Positions 1-9,200 of a DNA stretch of 25,442 bases are shown piece after piece (within the stretch, counting starts at the first letter, position 1; each line of letters begins with the position of its first letter). The DNA comes from Proteobacteria bacterium HN_bin10 (lineage in GTDB: Bacteria; Pseudomonadota; Alphaproteobacteria; Caulobacterales; Aquidulcibacteraceae): the NCBI GenBank assembly GCA_002083515.1, contig LWDN01000099.1:46600-72041 (forward strand). The letters run 5' to 3'. The position numbers and the translations under genes were made by a program. The notes under the pieces are model-generated. The model did not search any database, had not been told where the DNA came from, and was given only the letters and a program-made list of their open reading frames with translations.

Positions 1-86
1 TCGATCTCGAAGCGCATGTCTTCGAGAATGCGGCGCGCAACTTTGCGAATTACGCGGCTGTCGTCGACGACAAGGCAGCGTCTCAT
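1..86 (-). CDS. CheY-like response regulator, N-terminal fragment (cut by window edge)
   Basis: Only the first 28 codons are in the window. The translation opens with the typical receiver start: a hydrophobic beta strand (CLVVDDS) carrying the acidic Asp pair that binds Mg2+, followed by a basic helix (RVIRKVARRILED). The start at base 86 is supported by GGAG seven bases upstream. The phospho-acceptor Asp and the rest of the receiver lie outside, so an output domain cannot be excluded. The gene lies downstream of chpT on the same strand, about 220 bases away with a palindromic repeat between. A possible CtrA box lies 44-58 bases upstream of its start. A role next to the ChpT phosphorelay is inference from position. 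Confidence 0.8.
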   Translation of the reverse strand, partial: MRRCLVVDDSRVIRKVARRILEDMRFEI

Positions 87-129
87 GGGTGAACTCCGTC
101 GGATTCGGACGGAGAGTGCGGAGCGGCGG

Positions 130-144
130 TTAACGTGCTGTTTA
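130..144 (-). promoter_or_regulatory. Possible CtrA-binding site upstream of the response regulator
   Basis: On the minus strand the sequence reads TAAA-N7-TTAA followed by CC. This is one mismatch from the CtrA full-site consensus TTAA-N7-TTAA, with the TTAACC half intact. It lies 44-58 bases upstream of the receiver gene start, a reasonable promoter distance. In Caulobacter-like bacteria ChpT phosphorylates CtrA, so a CtrA site beside chpT makes sense, but a single 7-of-8 match can arise by chance. Confidence 0.35.
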
Positions 145-149
145 CATCA

Positions 150-291
150 CCCGTCATTCCGGGGCTCAGCGAAGCTGAGAACCCGGAATCCAGGAGCAAC
201 CGGCGAGCTCCACGACCCCTGGATTCCGGATCGCGCTTCCGCCTTCGCTGAAGCTACGGCGGACTAGCCGCGCGTCCGGAATGACGACGGG
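150..291. repeat. Palindromic intergenic repeat (REP/MITE-like, non-coding)
   Basis: The two ends are inverted copies: CCCGTCATTCCGG at the left and CCGGAATGACGACGGG at the right. An inner pair (CCCGGAATCCAGG near 182 and CCCCTGGATTCCGG near 217) repeats the pattern, so the whole unit can fold into one long branched hairpin. Short inner palindromes such as CTCAGCGAAGCTGAG are also present. No protein-coding signal is seen. It fills most of the gap between chpT and the receiver gene and could act as an attenuator or an mRNA-stabilising element; this is inference. Confidence 0.75.
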
Positions 292-307
292 GGTGTCGAC
301 GAAGACG

Positions 308-949
308 TCACAGTCGGAAAGAGGCCGAGCGCGCGATCAGTTCGACCTTCCCCTCGGGGTCGCCCGGCGTTTCGCGAGCGGAAAGTTCGACTCCGCCCTG
401 GCGCGCGAGCAGGCCGGTGAGCGTCGGCTGGATGGTGTGGCCGGTGAGTTCCTCGCCCTCGCCGCGCAGCGCCATGGCGGTGGCCTCTTTCAGCTTGGCG
501 CGCGGGCCGGTGGCGGTGACGACAATCTCGCCGCCTTGGTTCTGTTTCGAGGCCGAAATTTCAACCTTGCCGCCGCGCGGCAAACATTCGTTGGCGATCA
601 ACAACAAATTGACGATCACCCGCACCGCCGGGCGCGGCATCGCCACCGCCGGCGCCGACCAGACCAGTTCCGGCTTCAGCACGCTGTAGAGCTTGAGCGC
701 CACGGCCCGGCCTTCTTCGAGTTCACTGTCGCCTTCGGCCATCGCGCCGGCCATGGCGAAACGGAAGAATTCAAGCTTCGCCCAGGCTTTGCCGACGCCG
801 TGATCCAGCAACGAAAGCGCGTCGGGATCGGCCTTGCCGTCGCCATCCTTGATCATCTCCAGACCCTGGATGATCGCGCTCATCGGCTCGACCATGTCGT
901 GGCAGATGCGCGAGGCGACAAGCGCGGTCAGCTTCGTGTTCTCGATCAT
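308..949 (-). CDS. chpT: ChpT-family histidine phosphotransferase
   Basis: In Caulobacter-type bacteria ChpT takes phosphate from the hybrid kinase CckA and passes it to CtrA and CpdR, controlling the cell cycle. The 213-residue product has the family layout. An N-terminal DHp-like helical hairpin carries the phospho-accepting His in ASRICHDMVEP (His17). A degenerate ATPase-like fold follows (AVRVIVNLLLIANECLPRGG, then GPRAKL), and the C-terminus contains TLTGLLARQGG. The start at 949 is chosen because GGAG lies about six bases upstream and it leaves a family-like leader of some 16 residues before the His. An in-frame ATG at 982 adds 11 residues but has no ribosome-binding site. The gene is divergent from the antiporter gene, sharing a 126-base control region. 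Confidence 0.88.
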   Translation of the reverse strand: MIENTKLTALVASRICHDMVEPMSAIIQGLEMIKDGDGKADPDALSLLDHGVGKAWAKLEFFRFAMAGAMAEGDSELEEGRAVALKLYSVLKPELVWSAPAVAMPRPAVRVIVNLLLIANECLPRGGKVEISASKQNQGGEIVVTATGPRAKLKEATAMALRGEGEELTGHTIQPTLTGLLARQGGVELSARETPGDPEGKVELIARSASFRL

Positions 950-1075
950 TACGCGCTCCGAAGGAGGGGAAGCCGCCAGCATAAGCGATTCGAGGCTGGC
1001 GCAGGTAGGCGAGGGGGTTCAAAGCGGCGCGCAGGTAGTCCACATGGATGCATCTCAGCGAAGTTAGGGTGCGCG

Positions 1076-2923
1076 ATGGCGGGTGAAGCTGTGGCCGATG
1101 GCGGCGTAGGGCTGGGGCACGCGGTGGCGTTGCTCACGGCGGGCGTGATCGCGGCGCCGGTGTTCTTGCGGCTGGGGCTCGGATCGGTGCTGGGCTACCT
1201 CGCCGCCGGCCTGGCGATCGGCCCTTATGGCTTGCGCGTCATTTCCGATCCCGAGGCCATTCTGCATGTCGCCGAACTCGGCGTCGTCATGTTCCTGTTT
1301 CTGATCGGTCTCGAAATGCGGCCGGCGAAGCTGTGGGCGCTGCGGCGTGACATTTTCGGCCTCGGTTTCGCGCACGTGCTGGCGTGCGGGGCCATCCTCA
1401 CGGCGATCGGCGTAGCGTGGGGGCTGCCATGGCAGGCGGCGCTGATTGCGGCGCTCGGCTTTGCGCTCTCGTCGACGGCGGTGATCATGAAAATGCTGGC
1501 CGACGCTGGCGAGAGCTCTTCACCGGCGGGACAGCGCGCGGTCGCCATCCTGCTGTTCGAAGATCTCTCGATTGTGCCGTTGTTGGCTTTGGTGGCGGTG
1601 CTGGCTTCGTTCGTCGGCGGCGACGCCGCGCCGACGCAACCCTGGTGGCAGAGCGCGGGCTTGGCGATCGCCGCCATCGCCGGCGTGTTCGCGCTGGGCC
1701 GTTGGGCGCTCAATCCGCTCTTTGCGCTGCTCGCCCGCAGCGGCGCGCGCGAAGTGATGACTGCGGCGGCGCTGCTGGTGGTGCTGGGCGCGGCGCTGGC
1801 GATGGATTGGGGCGGCCTGTCGATGGCGATGGGCGCTTTCCTCGCCGGCGTGCTGCTCTCGGAATCCTCCTTCCGCCATCAGCTCGAGGCCGATGTCGAA
1901 CCTTTCCGCGGTCTGCTGTTGGGGCTCTTCTTTATGAGCGTCGGCATGTCGCTCAACGTGCCGCTGGTGCTGAGCGATTGGCGCATCATCGCGCTTGGCG
2001 TCGTCGTGTTCATGGCGGCGCAAGGCTTGGCCGTTTACGGCGTCGCTCGCGCCTTCAAGGCCGATCATAGCGAAGCGCTGCAGCGCGCCGCGCACTTTGC
2101 GCAGGGCGGCGAGTTCGCCTTCGTCCTTTACGCGGCGGCGCTGGCCGCCGGCGTCATCGACGCGCGCATCGCCTCGATCATGACCGCGATCGTGATCTTG
2201 TCGATGGCGCTGGCGCCGCTGGTGGTGATGGCGCAGCGCCGGTTAGCGCCAAAGGCGGAAACATCGCTCGATGGCGTCGAGGAGGCGCGCGATCTCACCG
2301 GGCGGGTGCTCTTCATCGGCTTCGGGCGCTTCGCCCAGGTGGTGAGCCAAACGCTGCTGGCGCGCGGCGTCGACATTTCGCTGATCGAGACCGATGTCGA
2401 GATGATCAAGGCTGCGGCGAATTTTGGCTTCAAGGTCTATTATGGCGACGGCGCCCGCCTCGACGTGCTGCGCGCCTCGGGGGCGGAAACAGCCGAGGCC
2501 ATTCTCATTTGCGTCGACAAGCCCGAAACCACCGATCGTATCGTGGCGCTGGTCAAATCCGAGTTTCCGCATGCGAAGATCTTCGCCCGCTCTTTCGACC
2601 GCGGCCATTCGATGCGGCTGGTGAAGGCGGGCGTCGATTATCAGCTGCGCGAGCTGCTGGAATCGTCGCTGACCTTCAGCGGCGCGGTGTTGCGCGATCT
2701 GGGGTTCTCCGACATCGAAATCGCCGAGACCATCGAAGAGGTGCGCGAGCGCGACGCCGAACGCTTCGAGATGCAGCTTGCCGGCGGCATCGAGGCGGGG
2801 CGCGGCCTCTTCCGCAACAACACGACGACGCCGCAGCCGACGCCGTTCACGGTGCCGCGCCGCGAGGGCCGGGCGCTTAACCCGGAGGCCGAAGACCTGA
2901 TCGGCGAAGCCGAAGAGGCATGA
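1076..2923 (+). CDS. Kef-type monovalent cation:proton antiporter (CPA2) with RCK_N domain
   Basis: A 615-residue inner-membrane protein, the usual length for KefB/KefC. Residues about 10-395 form the Na+/H+ exchanger-type membrane domain, with family motifs LGYLAAGLAIGPYGL, FLFLIGLEMRP, ALSSTAVIMKMLAD and the helix MAMGAFLAGVLLSES. Residues about 405-520 are a Rossmann nucleotide-binding RCK_N (TrkA-N) domain (VLFIGFGRFAQVV, then YGDGARLDVLRASGA), followed by a roughly 100-residue tail. It probably exports K+ (or Na+) in exchange for H+ under ligand control; glutathione regulation as in E. coli cannot be read from the sequence. The reading frame stays open far upstream, but residues before Met 1076 are antisense to chpT and the homology starts after it. 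An AGGG-type ribosome site precedes the ATG. Confidence 0.88.
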   Translation: MAGEAVADGGVGLGHAVALLTAGVIAAPVFLRLGLGSVLGYLAAGLAIGPYGLRVISDPEAILHVAELGVVMFLFLIGLEMRPAKLWALRRDIFGLGFAHVLACGAILTAIGVAWGLPWQAALIAALGFALSSTAVIMKMLADAGESSSPAGQRAVAILLFEDLSIVPLLALVAVLASFVGGDAAPTQPWWQSAGLAIAAIAGVFALGRWALNPLFALLARSGAREVMTAAALLVVLGAALAMDWGGLSMAMGAFLAGVLLSESSFRHQLEADVEPFRGLLLGLFFMSVGMSLNVPLVLSDWRIIALGVVVFMAAQGLAVYGVARAFKADHSEALQRAAHFAQGGEFAFVLYAAALAAGVIDARIASIMTAIVILSMALAPLVVMAQRRLAPKAETSLDGVEEARDLTGRVLFIGFGRFAQVVSQTLLARGVDISLIETDVEMIKAAANFGFKVYYGDGARLDVLRASGAETAEAILICVDKPETTDRIVALVKSEFPHAKIFARSFDRGHSMRLVKAGVDYQLRELLESSLTFSGAVLRDLGFSDIEIAETIEEVRERDAERFEMQLAGGIEAGRGLFRNNTTTPQPTPFTVPRREGRALNPEAEDLIGEAEEA

Positions 2924-2984
2924 CGCGGCGGCGCCGGTTCGCACGCCGTACTTTGCTGCTAAGGTTCGGCGGAGGAGAGATGAG

Positions 2985-3962
2985 ATGAAGCCCGAATTCC
3001 GCATGATCGACACCAACGGCATTCGCGTGCGCGCCGCCATTCAGGGCGAAGGGCCGCTCATAGTCATGGTCCATGGCTTTCCCGAGAGCTGGTATTCCTG
3101 GCGCCACCAAATGGCGCCGCTCGCCGCCGCTGGCTTTACTGCTTGCGCCATCGACGTGCGCGGCTATGGCGGCTCCGACAAGCCGCACGCGGTCGAAGCC
3201 TACTCGATGGCGAACATGACTGCCGATGTGGCGGGCGTGATCGATGCGCTCTCGCCGGGCAAGCCCGCGGTGATCATGGGGCACGATTGGGGCGCGCCGA
3301 TTGTCTGGTCGACGGCGGTGCTGCATCCGAACAAAGTGCGCGCGGTGGCCGGCTTGTCGGTGCCCTACACCGGGCAACCGCCGGCGCCGCTCAATCACAT
3401 CTTCAAGGCGATGTACACCGATCAGGGCAAGTTCTTCTACATGGCCTATTTCCAGGACGAAGGCGTGGCAGAGGCCGAATTCGAGGCCGACGTGCGCGGC
3501 GGCCTACGCAAGCTCTATTACGCGGCTTCGGCGCAGGCCGACGGGCGCTGGGGCAACAACCACAAGCCGGTCGGCGAACCCATGCTCGTGGGGTTGCCAG
3601 ACCCCGATCCGTTTCCAGCCTGGATGACGCCGGCGGACATCGACTATTTCGTCGCCGAGTTCGAGCGCTCAGGGTTTCGCGGGCCGATCAACCGCTATCG
3701 CAATTTCGAGCGCGATTGGGCGATGATGAACGCGGTCGCCGATCGGAAAATCCACCAGCCGTCGCTGTTCATCGCTGGCGCTCGGGACATGGTGCTGAAA
3801 ATGTTCGGCGATGGCGACGCCGCTTCGATCGAAGCGCGCATGCGCGAAAACACTACCGATCTGCGCGGCGTGCGCCTCGTGCCGAATTGCGGGCACTGGA
3901 CGCAGCAGGAAGCGCCCGAAGCCACCACCGGCCATCTCATCGACTGGCTGGCGACGTTGTAG
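2985..3962 (+). CDS. Alpha/beta hydrolase, soluble epoxide hydrolase-like
   Basis: The 325-residue protein shows the epoxide hydrolase signature set: oxyanion-hole motif HGFP (residues 30-33), the RGYGGSD loop, and the nucleophile elbow GHDWGAP with Asp101 as likely nucleophile. A cap region is rich in Tyr (KLYYAAS, INRYRNFERDW). The C-terminus has the general-base His304 in NCGHWTQQEAP. An Asp in the nucleophile position and the cap favour epoxide hydrolase over esterase; haloalkane dehalogenases share this Asp, so substrate is not certain. No signal peptide, so cytosolic. GGAGG sits nine bases before the ATG. It starts 61 bases after the antiporter on the same strand and may be co-transcribed with it. 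Confidence 0.85.
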   Translation: MKPEFRMIDTNGIRVRAAIQGEGPLIVMVHGFPESWYSWRHQMAPLAAAGFTACAIDVRGYGGSDKPHAVEAYSMANMTADVAGVIDALSPGKPAVIMGHDWGAPIVWSTAVLHPNKVRAVAGLSVPYTGQPPAPLNHIFKAMYTDQGKFFYMAYFQDEGVAEAEFEADVRGGLRKLYYAASAQADGRWGNNHKPVGEPMLVGLPDPDPFPAWMTPADIDYFVAEFERSGFRGPINRYRNFERDWAMMNAVADRKIHQPSLFIAGARDMVLKMFGDGDAASIEARMRENTTDLRGVRLVPNCGHWTQQEAPEATTGHLIDWLATL

Positions 3963-3971
3963 TCGTGGCCG

Positions 3972-4214
3972 TCACGCGTCCTTGATGTCGACCTCGGGGC
4001 GATCGTCGCCCGGCGAAATTTCGTCGTGCCAGCGGCCGCGCTCGTCTTCCCAGGAAATGCCGGCGGTTTCGCCGGGCCGCATCTGCTCCACCGCAACCCG
4101 TTTGGCGGCGTTGTAGGCCGCATCGTGGTTGGGATAGGTGGCTGAAATCGTGTCGCCCAGCCTGAACGCCCAGCCGCCATCGTGGCGAATGATCTCGTAG
4201 ACGATTTTGGTCAT
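3972..4214 (-). CDS. Small DUF2188-like protein
   Basis: An 80-residue soluble protein with the pattern of the DUF2188 family: an N-terminal strand pair ending in DGGWAFRLGD, a helix built around YNAAKRVAVEQM, then a last strand pair with Trp (ISWEDERGRWHDEI). The molecular function of this family is unknown. The start is supported by GGAGGAG at suitable spacing. It is convergent with the hydrolase gene (nine bases between stop codons) and lies 50 bases downstream of the acyl-CoA ligase on the same strand, so it may be the last gene of that transcript. The family assignment is from pattern recognition only. Confidence 0.7.
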   Translation of the reverse strand: MTKIVYEIIRHDGGWAFRLGDTISATYPNHDAAYNAAKRVAVEQMRPGETAGISWEDERGRWHDEISPGDDRPEVDIKDA

Positions 4215-4264
4215 GGGCGAACTCCTCCGCCCACTTTGCTCTAATGCGCGATCGTTTCAAGACT

Positions 4265-6010
4265 CTAGAACTGCGGGTTTTCGATCTGGGTTTTCAGTTC
4301 GCGCTTGATGATCTTGCCGTTGGCGTTGCGCGGCAGCGTCTCCGGCCAGAACACAATTTCCACCGGCACCTTGAACGCGGCGATCTTCTGCGCGCAATGG
4401 TGACGCAGCTCCTCGCTGGTGGCGGCCATGCCGGGCTTCAGGTGCACGACCGCGAGCGGTTCTTCGCCTAGAGTCTTGTGCGGCTTGCCGATGACGGCGG
4501 CGTCCATGACGGCGGGGTGATCGTAGAGGGCGTTCTCGACCTCGACGCAATAGATGTTCTCGCCGCCGCGGATCAGCATGTCCTTGGCGCGGTCGACGAT
4601 ATAGATGAAGCCTTCCTCGTCCATCTTGGCGAGATCGCCGGTCTTCACCCAGCCGTCCACAAACGTCTCGGCGGTGGCCTTCTCGTTCTGCCAATAGCCG
4701 CGCACCACGATCGGGCCCTTGTACCAAAGCTCGCCGACCTCGCCGCGCGGCAATTCCTGGCCGTCGGCGTTGACGATTTTGGCTTCCCCGGTCGCCGACG
4801 GCACGCCGGTAGACGCAGGCTTGCGCAAATAGTCTTCGGCGCCGTTGGACACGGCGGTGGCCGAGGTCTCGGTCATGCCCCAGCCTTGACCGGGTTGCGC
4901 GTTCGGAAAGCGCGCCTTGATCCGGTTGACCAGTTCCGGCGCCGCCGGCGCGCCGCCATAGGAGACGCCCTCCACCGAGGAGAGATCGTAATCGTTGATC
5001 TTCGGATGCTCGAGCACTTGCCAGGCGATGGTCGGCACCCCGCCGAAATGGGTGATGCGTTCTTTTTCCATCAGCGGCAAAGCCTGGTCGGCGTCCCAGC
5101 GGCGCTGCATCACGATTTTGTTCCCCGCCATCAATGACGGGATCATGATCGCGAAACAGCCGGTGGCGTGGAAGAACGGCACCGAAATCAGGAAGGATTT
5201 CTGCGGCGCCGTCGGGTCCGGCGCGGGCGGCGCCTCGCCGCGGCGCAAGAATGCGCGCGCCTGCGCCGACGCGGCGTTGAACATGTTGGAAATGATGTTG
5301 CGGTGAGAGATCACCGCGCCCTTCGGATTTCCGGTGGTGCCCGAAGTGTAGAAAATGGCGACATCGTCGTCCGGCTTCGCCGGGATTGCCGGCGGCGACG
5401 AGGGCGGCAGCGACGCCCAATCTTTGGTCGCGCCGACGACGCTTTCGAACCGTGCGACCCGCGGATCGGCGATCTCCTCGCGCGCCCGCGACACGTAGAG
5501 CTTGCGCAGATCGGGGCAGTTATCGAAGTGCTCGCGCGTGCGCTCGTAGCGCTCGATATCCATGATGGCGATCGAGCTGCCGGAATTCTTCAGTCCATAC
5601 TCAAGTTCTGCGCCTGTCCACCAGGCGTTGAGCGGCGTCACGATAGCGCCCGCCAGCACCCCGCCCCAGAATGCGACCGGCCATTCCGGCAGATTGCGCA
5701 TGATGATGGCGACGCGGTCTCCCGGCTTCACCCCGTCGGCGACCAATTGATGGGCGAACTTGGCGGCGGCGGCCTGGAACGACGCGACGTTCGCGCGCTC
5801 GTTCTCGAAGACCAGGTGATCGCGCGCGCCGAAAGCCGCGCCAAGCGCGTAGACCTCCCGTAGCGTCGGCGGGGCGTTCTTCCAGACCTTCATCCGGATG
5901 CCGCGCACCACTTCCTCGCCAACCTCCAGCGGCGAGCCCGGCGCGGTCAGCAGTTTGTGCGCCTGCTCAATCGACATGGCTGGAAAGGCGGGCTTGGCGC
6001 CGTCGCTCAT
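4265..6010 (-). CDS. AMP-forming acyl-CoA synthetase (fatty-acid/aryl CoA ligase family)
   Basis: A 581-residue ANL-superfamily enzyme that activates a carboxylic acid with ATP to an acyl-adenylate and then transfers it to CoA. Visible motifs in order: the P-loop IFYTSGTTGNPKGAVISH, the substrate-site segment GVSYGGAPAAPELV, the A5 motif GWGMTETSAT, the hinge region KTGDLAKMDEEGFIYIVDR with KDMLIRGGENIY, and the C-terminal catalytic lysine in NANGKIIKREL. It lacks a signal peptide. The start at 6010 has GGGAGG just upstream; an ATG at 6052 would add 14 unsupported residues. The acid substrate (medium/long-chain fatty acid or other) cannot be read from the sequence. It is divergent from the alpha-2-macroglobulin gene, with about 195 bases between. 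Confidence 0.9.
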   Translation of the reverse strand: MSDGAKPAFPAMSIEQAHKLLTAPGSPLEVGEEVVRGIRMKVWKNAPPTLREVYALGAAFGARDHLVFENERANVASFQAAAAKFAHQLVADGVKPGDRVAIIMRNLPEWPVAFWGGVLAGAIVTPLNAWWTGAELEYGLKNSGSSIAIMDIERYERTREHFDNCPDLRKLYVSRAREEIADPRVARFESVVGATKDWASLPPSSPPAIPAKPDDDVAIFYTSGTTGNPKGAVISHRNIISNMFNAASAQARAFLRRGEAPPAPDPTAPQKSFLISVPFFHATGCFAIMIPSLMAGNKIVMQRRWDADQALPLMEKERITHFGGVPTIAWQVLEHPKINDYDLSSVEGVSYGGAPAAPELVNRIKARFPNAQPGQGWGMTETSATAVSNGAEDYLRKPASTGVPSATGEAKIVNADGQELPRGEVGELWYKGPIVVRGYWQNEKATAETFVDGWVKTGDLAKMDEEGFIYIVDRAKDMLIRGGENIYCVEVENALYDHPAVMDAAVIGKPHKTLGEEPLAVVHLKPGMAATSEELRHHCAQKIAAFKVPVEIVFWPETLPRNANGKIIKRELKTQIENPQF

Positions 6011-6205
6011 CAGGTCCTCCCGCGCCCCGGGCGAAGGCGCCGGGAGCGTCATTTTCGTTTGCGCGCTGTTGAAACACGTCGCCGCGTCTCGAGCAACAGC
6101 AGCGCCGAACTAAACTTTGCCGGAATTTAATGGCGTCTTGTCGTCCGCGCGAGCCTCGGGCAAGCATGATGCCGAAAGCCCTAGGTGGGATGGGAGACGC
6201 GCGAC

Positions 6206-9200
6206 ATGGCCTTCGATTGGAAAGCGCTCGCGGAGCGCGTCGATCCGCGCAAATGGAATTGGTCGTGGATCGCGCCGGCGCGCGACTGGGCGGTGGCCAA
6301 CCGCACCACGGTGTTGGCGACATCGATGGCGCTGCTGATCGGGCTCTGGGGCGGGGCGGTGCTGGGCCGTGTGTCGCTCGGCGCGCCAGCGTTCGACTTC
6401 GCACAGCTTGGCTCCATAGGCGCCGGCGAGCGTGCGCGCAACGCCAACGCGCCGCGCGCCGGGCTGCCGCAGGTCGATGGCATGGCGTTCCTCCGCTTGC
6501 GCGCCGAGACCGATCGGCCGGAGCCCAGGGCGTGTCTCGAGTTTTCGCAGAATCTCTCCACCGATCCGTCGGTGAACTTCGCCGACTATGTCGTGCTGGA
6601 ACCGGCGGCGCCGTTCCAAGTCGATGTGTCGGGCAATTTGCTTTGCCTTGGCGGCTTGCCGCTCGAACCGGAACGGCAGGTCACCATCCGCCAAGGCCTG
6701 CCCTCGCAGACCGGCGAACGCACGGAATACGACGAAGTCTTCACGCTGACCTTCGGCGATCGCCCGGCCTATGTCGGGTTCGCCGGCGGCGGCGTGATCC
6801 TGCCGCGCTCGGAGGCCGACGGCATCGCCATCGAGACGGTCAATGTCTCGCGGCTCGAAGTCGAAGTGCTGCGTGTGCCGGATCGCATCCTGTCGCAACA
6901 CCAGGTTGACCCGGGCGAAACCAACGAAGAGGGCGGCTGGAATTATTGGGGCTTCAACAGCGCCGCCGAGGACGTAGGCGTTTCTGTTTATAAAGGCGAA
7001 ATCGATGTAGACACGCGCGTCCGCAACGATGCGGTGACGACAGTGTTTGCGTTGGGTTCGGCGCTGCGCGAACTGCGCCCCGGCGCCTATGTCGTCAAAG
7101 TGCGCGATGCGTCGCCGAGCGCCGGCCAACGCGGCGGCAGCGAAAACGAGTCGCGCGCGTCCGCCTATCGCTGGGTGCTCTACACCGACATGGCGCTGCA
7201 GAGCTTCTCCGGCGCCAGCGGTCTCGACGTGGTCGTGCGCTCGCTGCGTACGGCGCGGCCGCTGAGCAACGTCACCCTGACGCTGATCGCGCAGAATAAC
7301 GAGGAACTCGCCCGCACCCGCACCGATCGCGACGGCCGCGTGCGTTTCACCGACGCGCTCGTCAATGGCGAAGGTCCGTCGCGCGCGCGCTACGTGATGG
7401 CCTACGGCGCCGGCGGTGATTTCGCTGCGCTCGATCTGCAGCGTCCGGCTCTCGATCTCTCCGACCGCGGCGTCGATGGACGCCGTGCGCCGGGCGATAT
7501 CGACGCTTATCTCTACACCGAACGCGGCATCTATCGGCCCGGCGAGCGCGTGCGCTTGATTGGCCTCATCCGCGATCAAGTCGGCCGGGCCATCGCCGAC
7601 CGCGAATCCACGCTTGTTGTCTATCGGCCCAACGGCACCGAGGCGCGCCGCATCCGCATCACTGCCGCCGACACGACGATCGGCGCCATCGCCAAGAACA
7701 TAGAGCTTCAGCGTTCGTCGCCGCGCGGCGTCTGGAGCGCGCAATTGCTGGTCGACGGCCAAGAGACGCCGGCCGGCTATGTGAGCTGGTCGGTTGAGGA
7801 CTTCGTGCCGGAGCGCTTGCGCGTTCAGATCGAAGCCAGCGAAGACGTGCTGCGCCGCGGCCAGTCGCGGCCGATCAATGTGCAGGCCGATTTCCTCTAT
7901 GGCGCGCCGGGCTCCGGTCTGGCGGTCGAAGCGGAAGGCCGGCTGACCGTCGATCCGAACCCGTTCCCGGATCAGGAAGGCTACAGTTTCGGCCGCGCCG
8001 ACGAGAGTTTCGACGAGCGTTACTTCCAATTGCCGGGCACCGTCACCGACGGCACGGGCGCGGCGGAGCTTGCGTTCCGGCTGCCCGACGAACCGCAAAC
8101 GACGCTGCCGCTGCGCGCGCGCATGATCGCCAGCGTCGCCGATCCGGGCGGACGCGTGGTGCGTGAGAGCTTCACCGTGCCGGTGAGGTTGAGCGATCTT
8201 TACATCGGCTTGAAGCCGACCTTCGAGAGCCGCCGCGCCGGCGCCGGCGAGCGCGTCGGCTATGACGTCATCGCCGTGAACGGCGCCGGCCAGCGCGTCG
8301 CCGCGCGCGGCGTCACTTGGCAATTGGTGCGCGAGGATTGGAGTTACGACTGGTATCTCGACGGCGGCCAATGGCGTTGGCGCCGGACCGGCCGCGACAT
8401 TCCAGTCGACGGCGCAACTGTCGACATCGCCGCCAATCAGCCGCTGCGCATCGCGCAGGACGGCCTACGATCCGGTTCGTATCGCCTGGTCGTTCGTCGT
8501 GGCGAGGCCGAAGGTTCCCAGCGCTTTGGCGTCGGTTGGGGCGGACCCGCCGACGATGACGCGACGCCCGACATGGTCAGCGTCGTGCCGCCGGAGAATC
8601 CGACACGGCCTGGCGCGCGTGCGCGCGTGCAAATCCGCCCGCCCTATCCGGGCGAAGCGCAAATCGTCGTCGCCACCGATCGCGTGATCGAGACGCGCAC
8701 GGTGCGCGTCGGCTCGGATGGCGCGACCGTCGATCTGCCGGTGACGGCGGAGTGGGGGTCGGGCGCGTACGTGCTCGTCACCGTGATGACGCCGCGCGAT
8801 CCGGTGAATCTGCCGGTGCCACGCCGCGCCATCGGCGTCGGCTACGTGCCGGTCGATATGGGCGGACGCACGCTTGAGGTTATCGCCGGGGCCGGACTGC
8901 AGAACGTCCGGCCGCGGACGCGCGTCGAAGTGCCGGTGCAGATCCGCAACGCCGGCGCCGGCGAGCGCGTGCGCGTGGCGATCGCCATGGTCGACGAGGG
9001 CATCCTCAACATCACCAAATACGAGAGCCCGAACCCGGTCGATTATTTCTTCGGCCGCCGCGCGCTCGGCGTCGAATTGCGCGACGATTACGGCCGCTTG
9101 CTCAATCCGAATCTTGGCGCGCCGGCGACGCCGCGCCAAGGCGGCGATTCACTCGGCGGCGAGGGCTTAACCGTGGTGCCGACGCGCACGGTGTCGCTCT

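Noticed and set aside
16..267. 83-codon plus-strand open frame at the left edge
   Set aside because: It is antisense to the receiver gene and then runs into the palindromic repeat.
281..1075. Long 5' extension of the antiporter reading frame (265 residues)
   Set aside because: It is antisense to chpT, has a His/Arg-rich shadow composition, and the antiporter homology starts only after the ATG at 1076.
6110..8371. 753-codon open frame on the minus strand
   Set aside because: Complete overlap with the alpha-2-macroglobulin coding sequence, whose domains and thioester motif are clear; the minus-strand translation shows no family.
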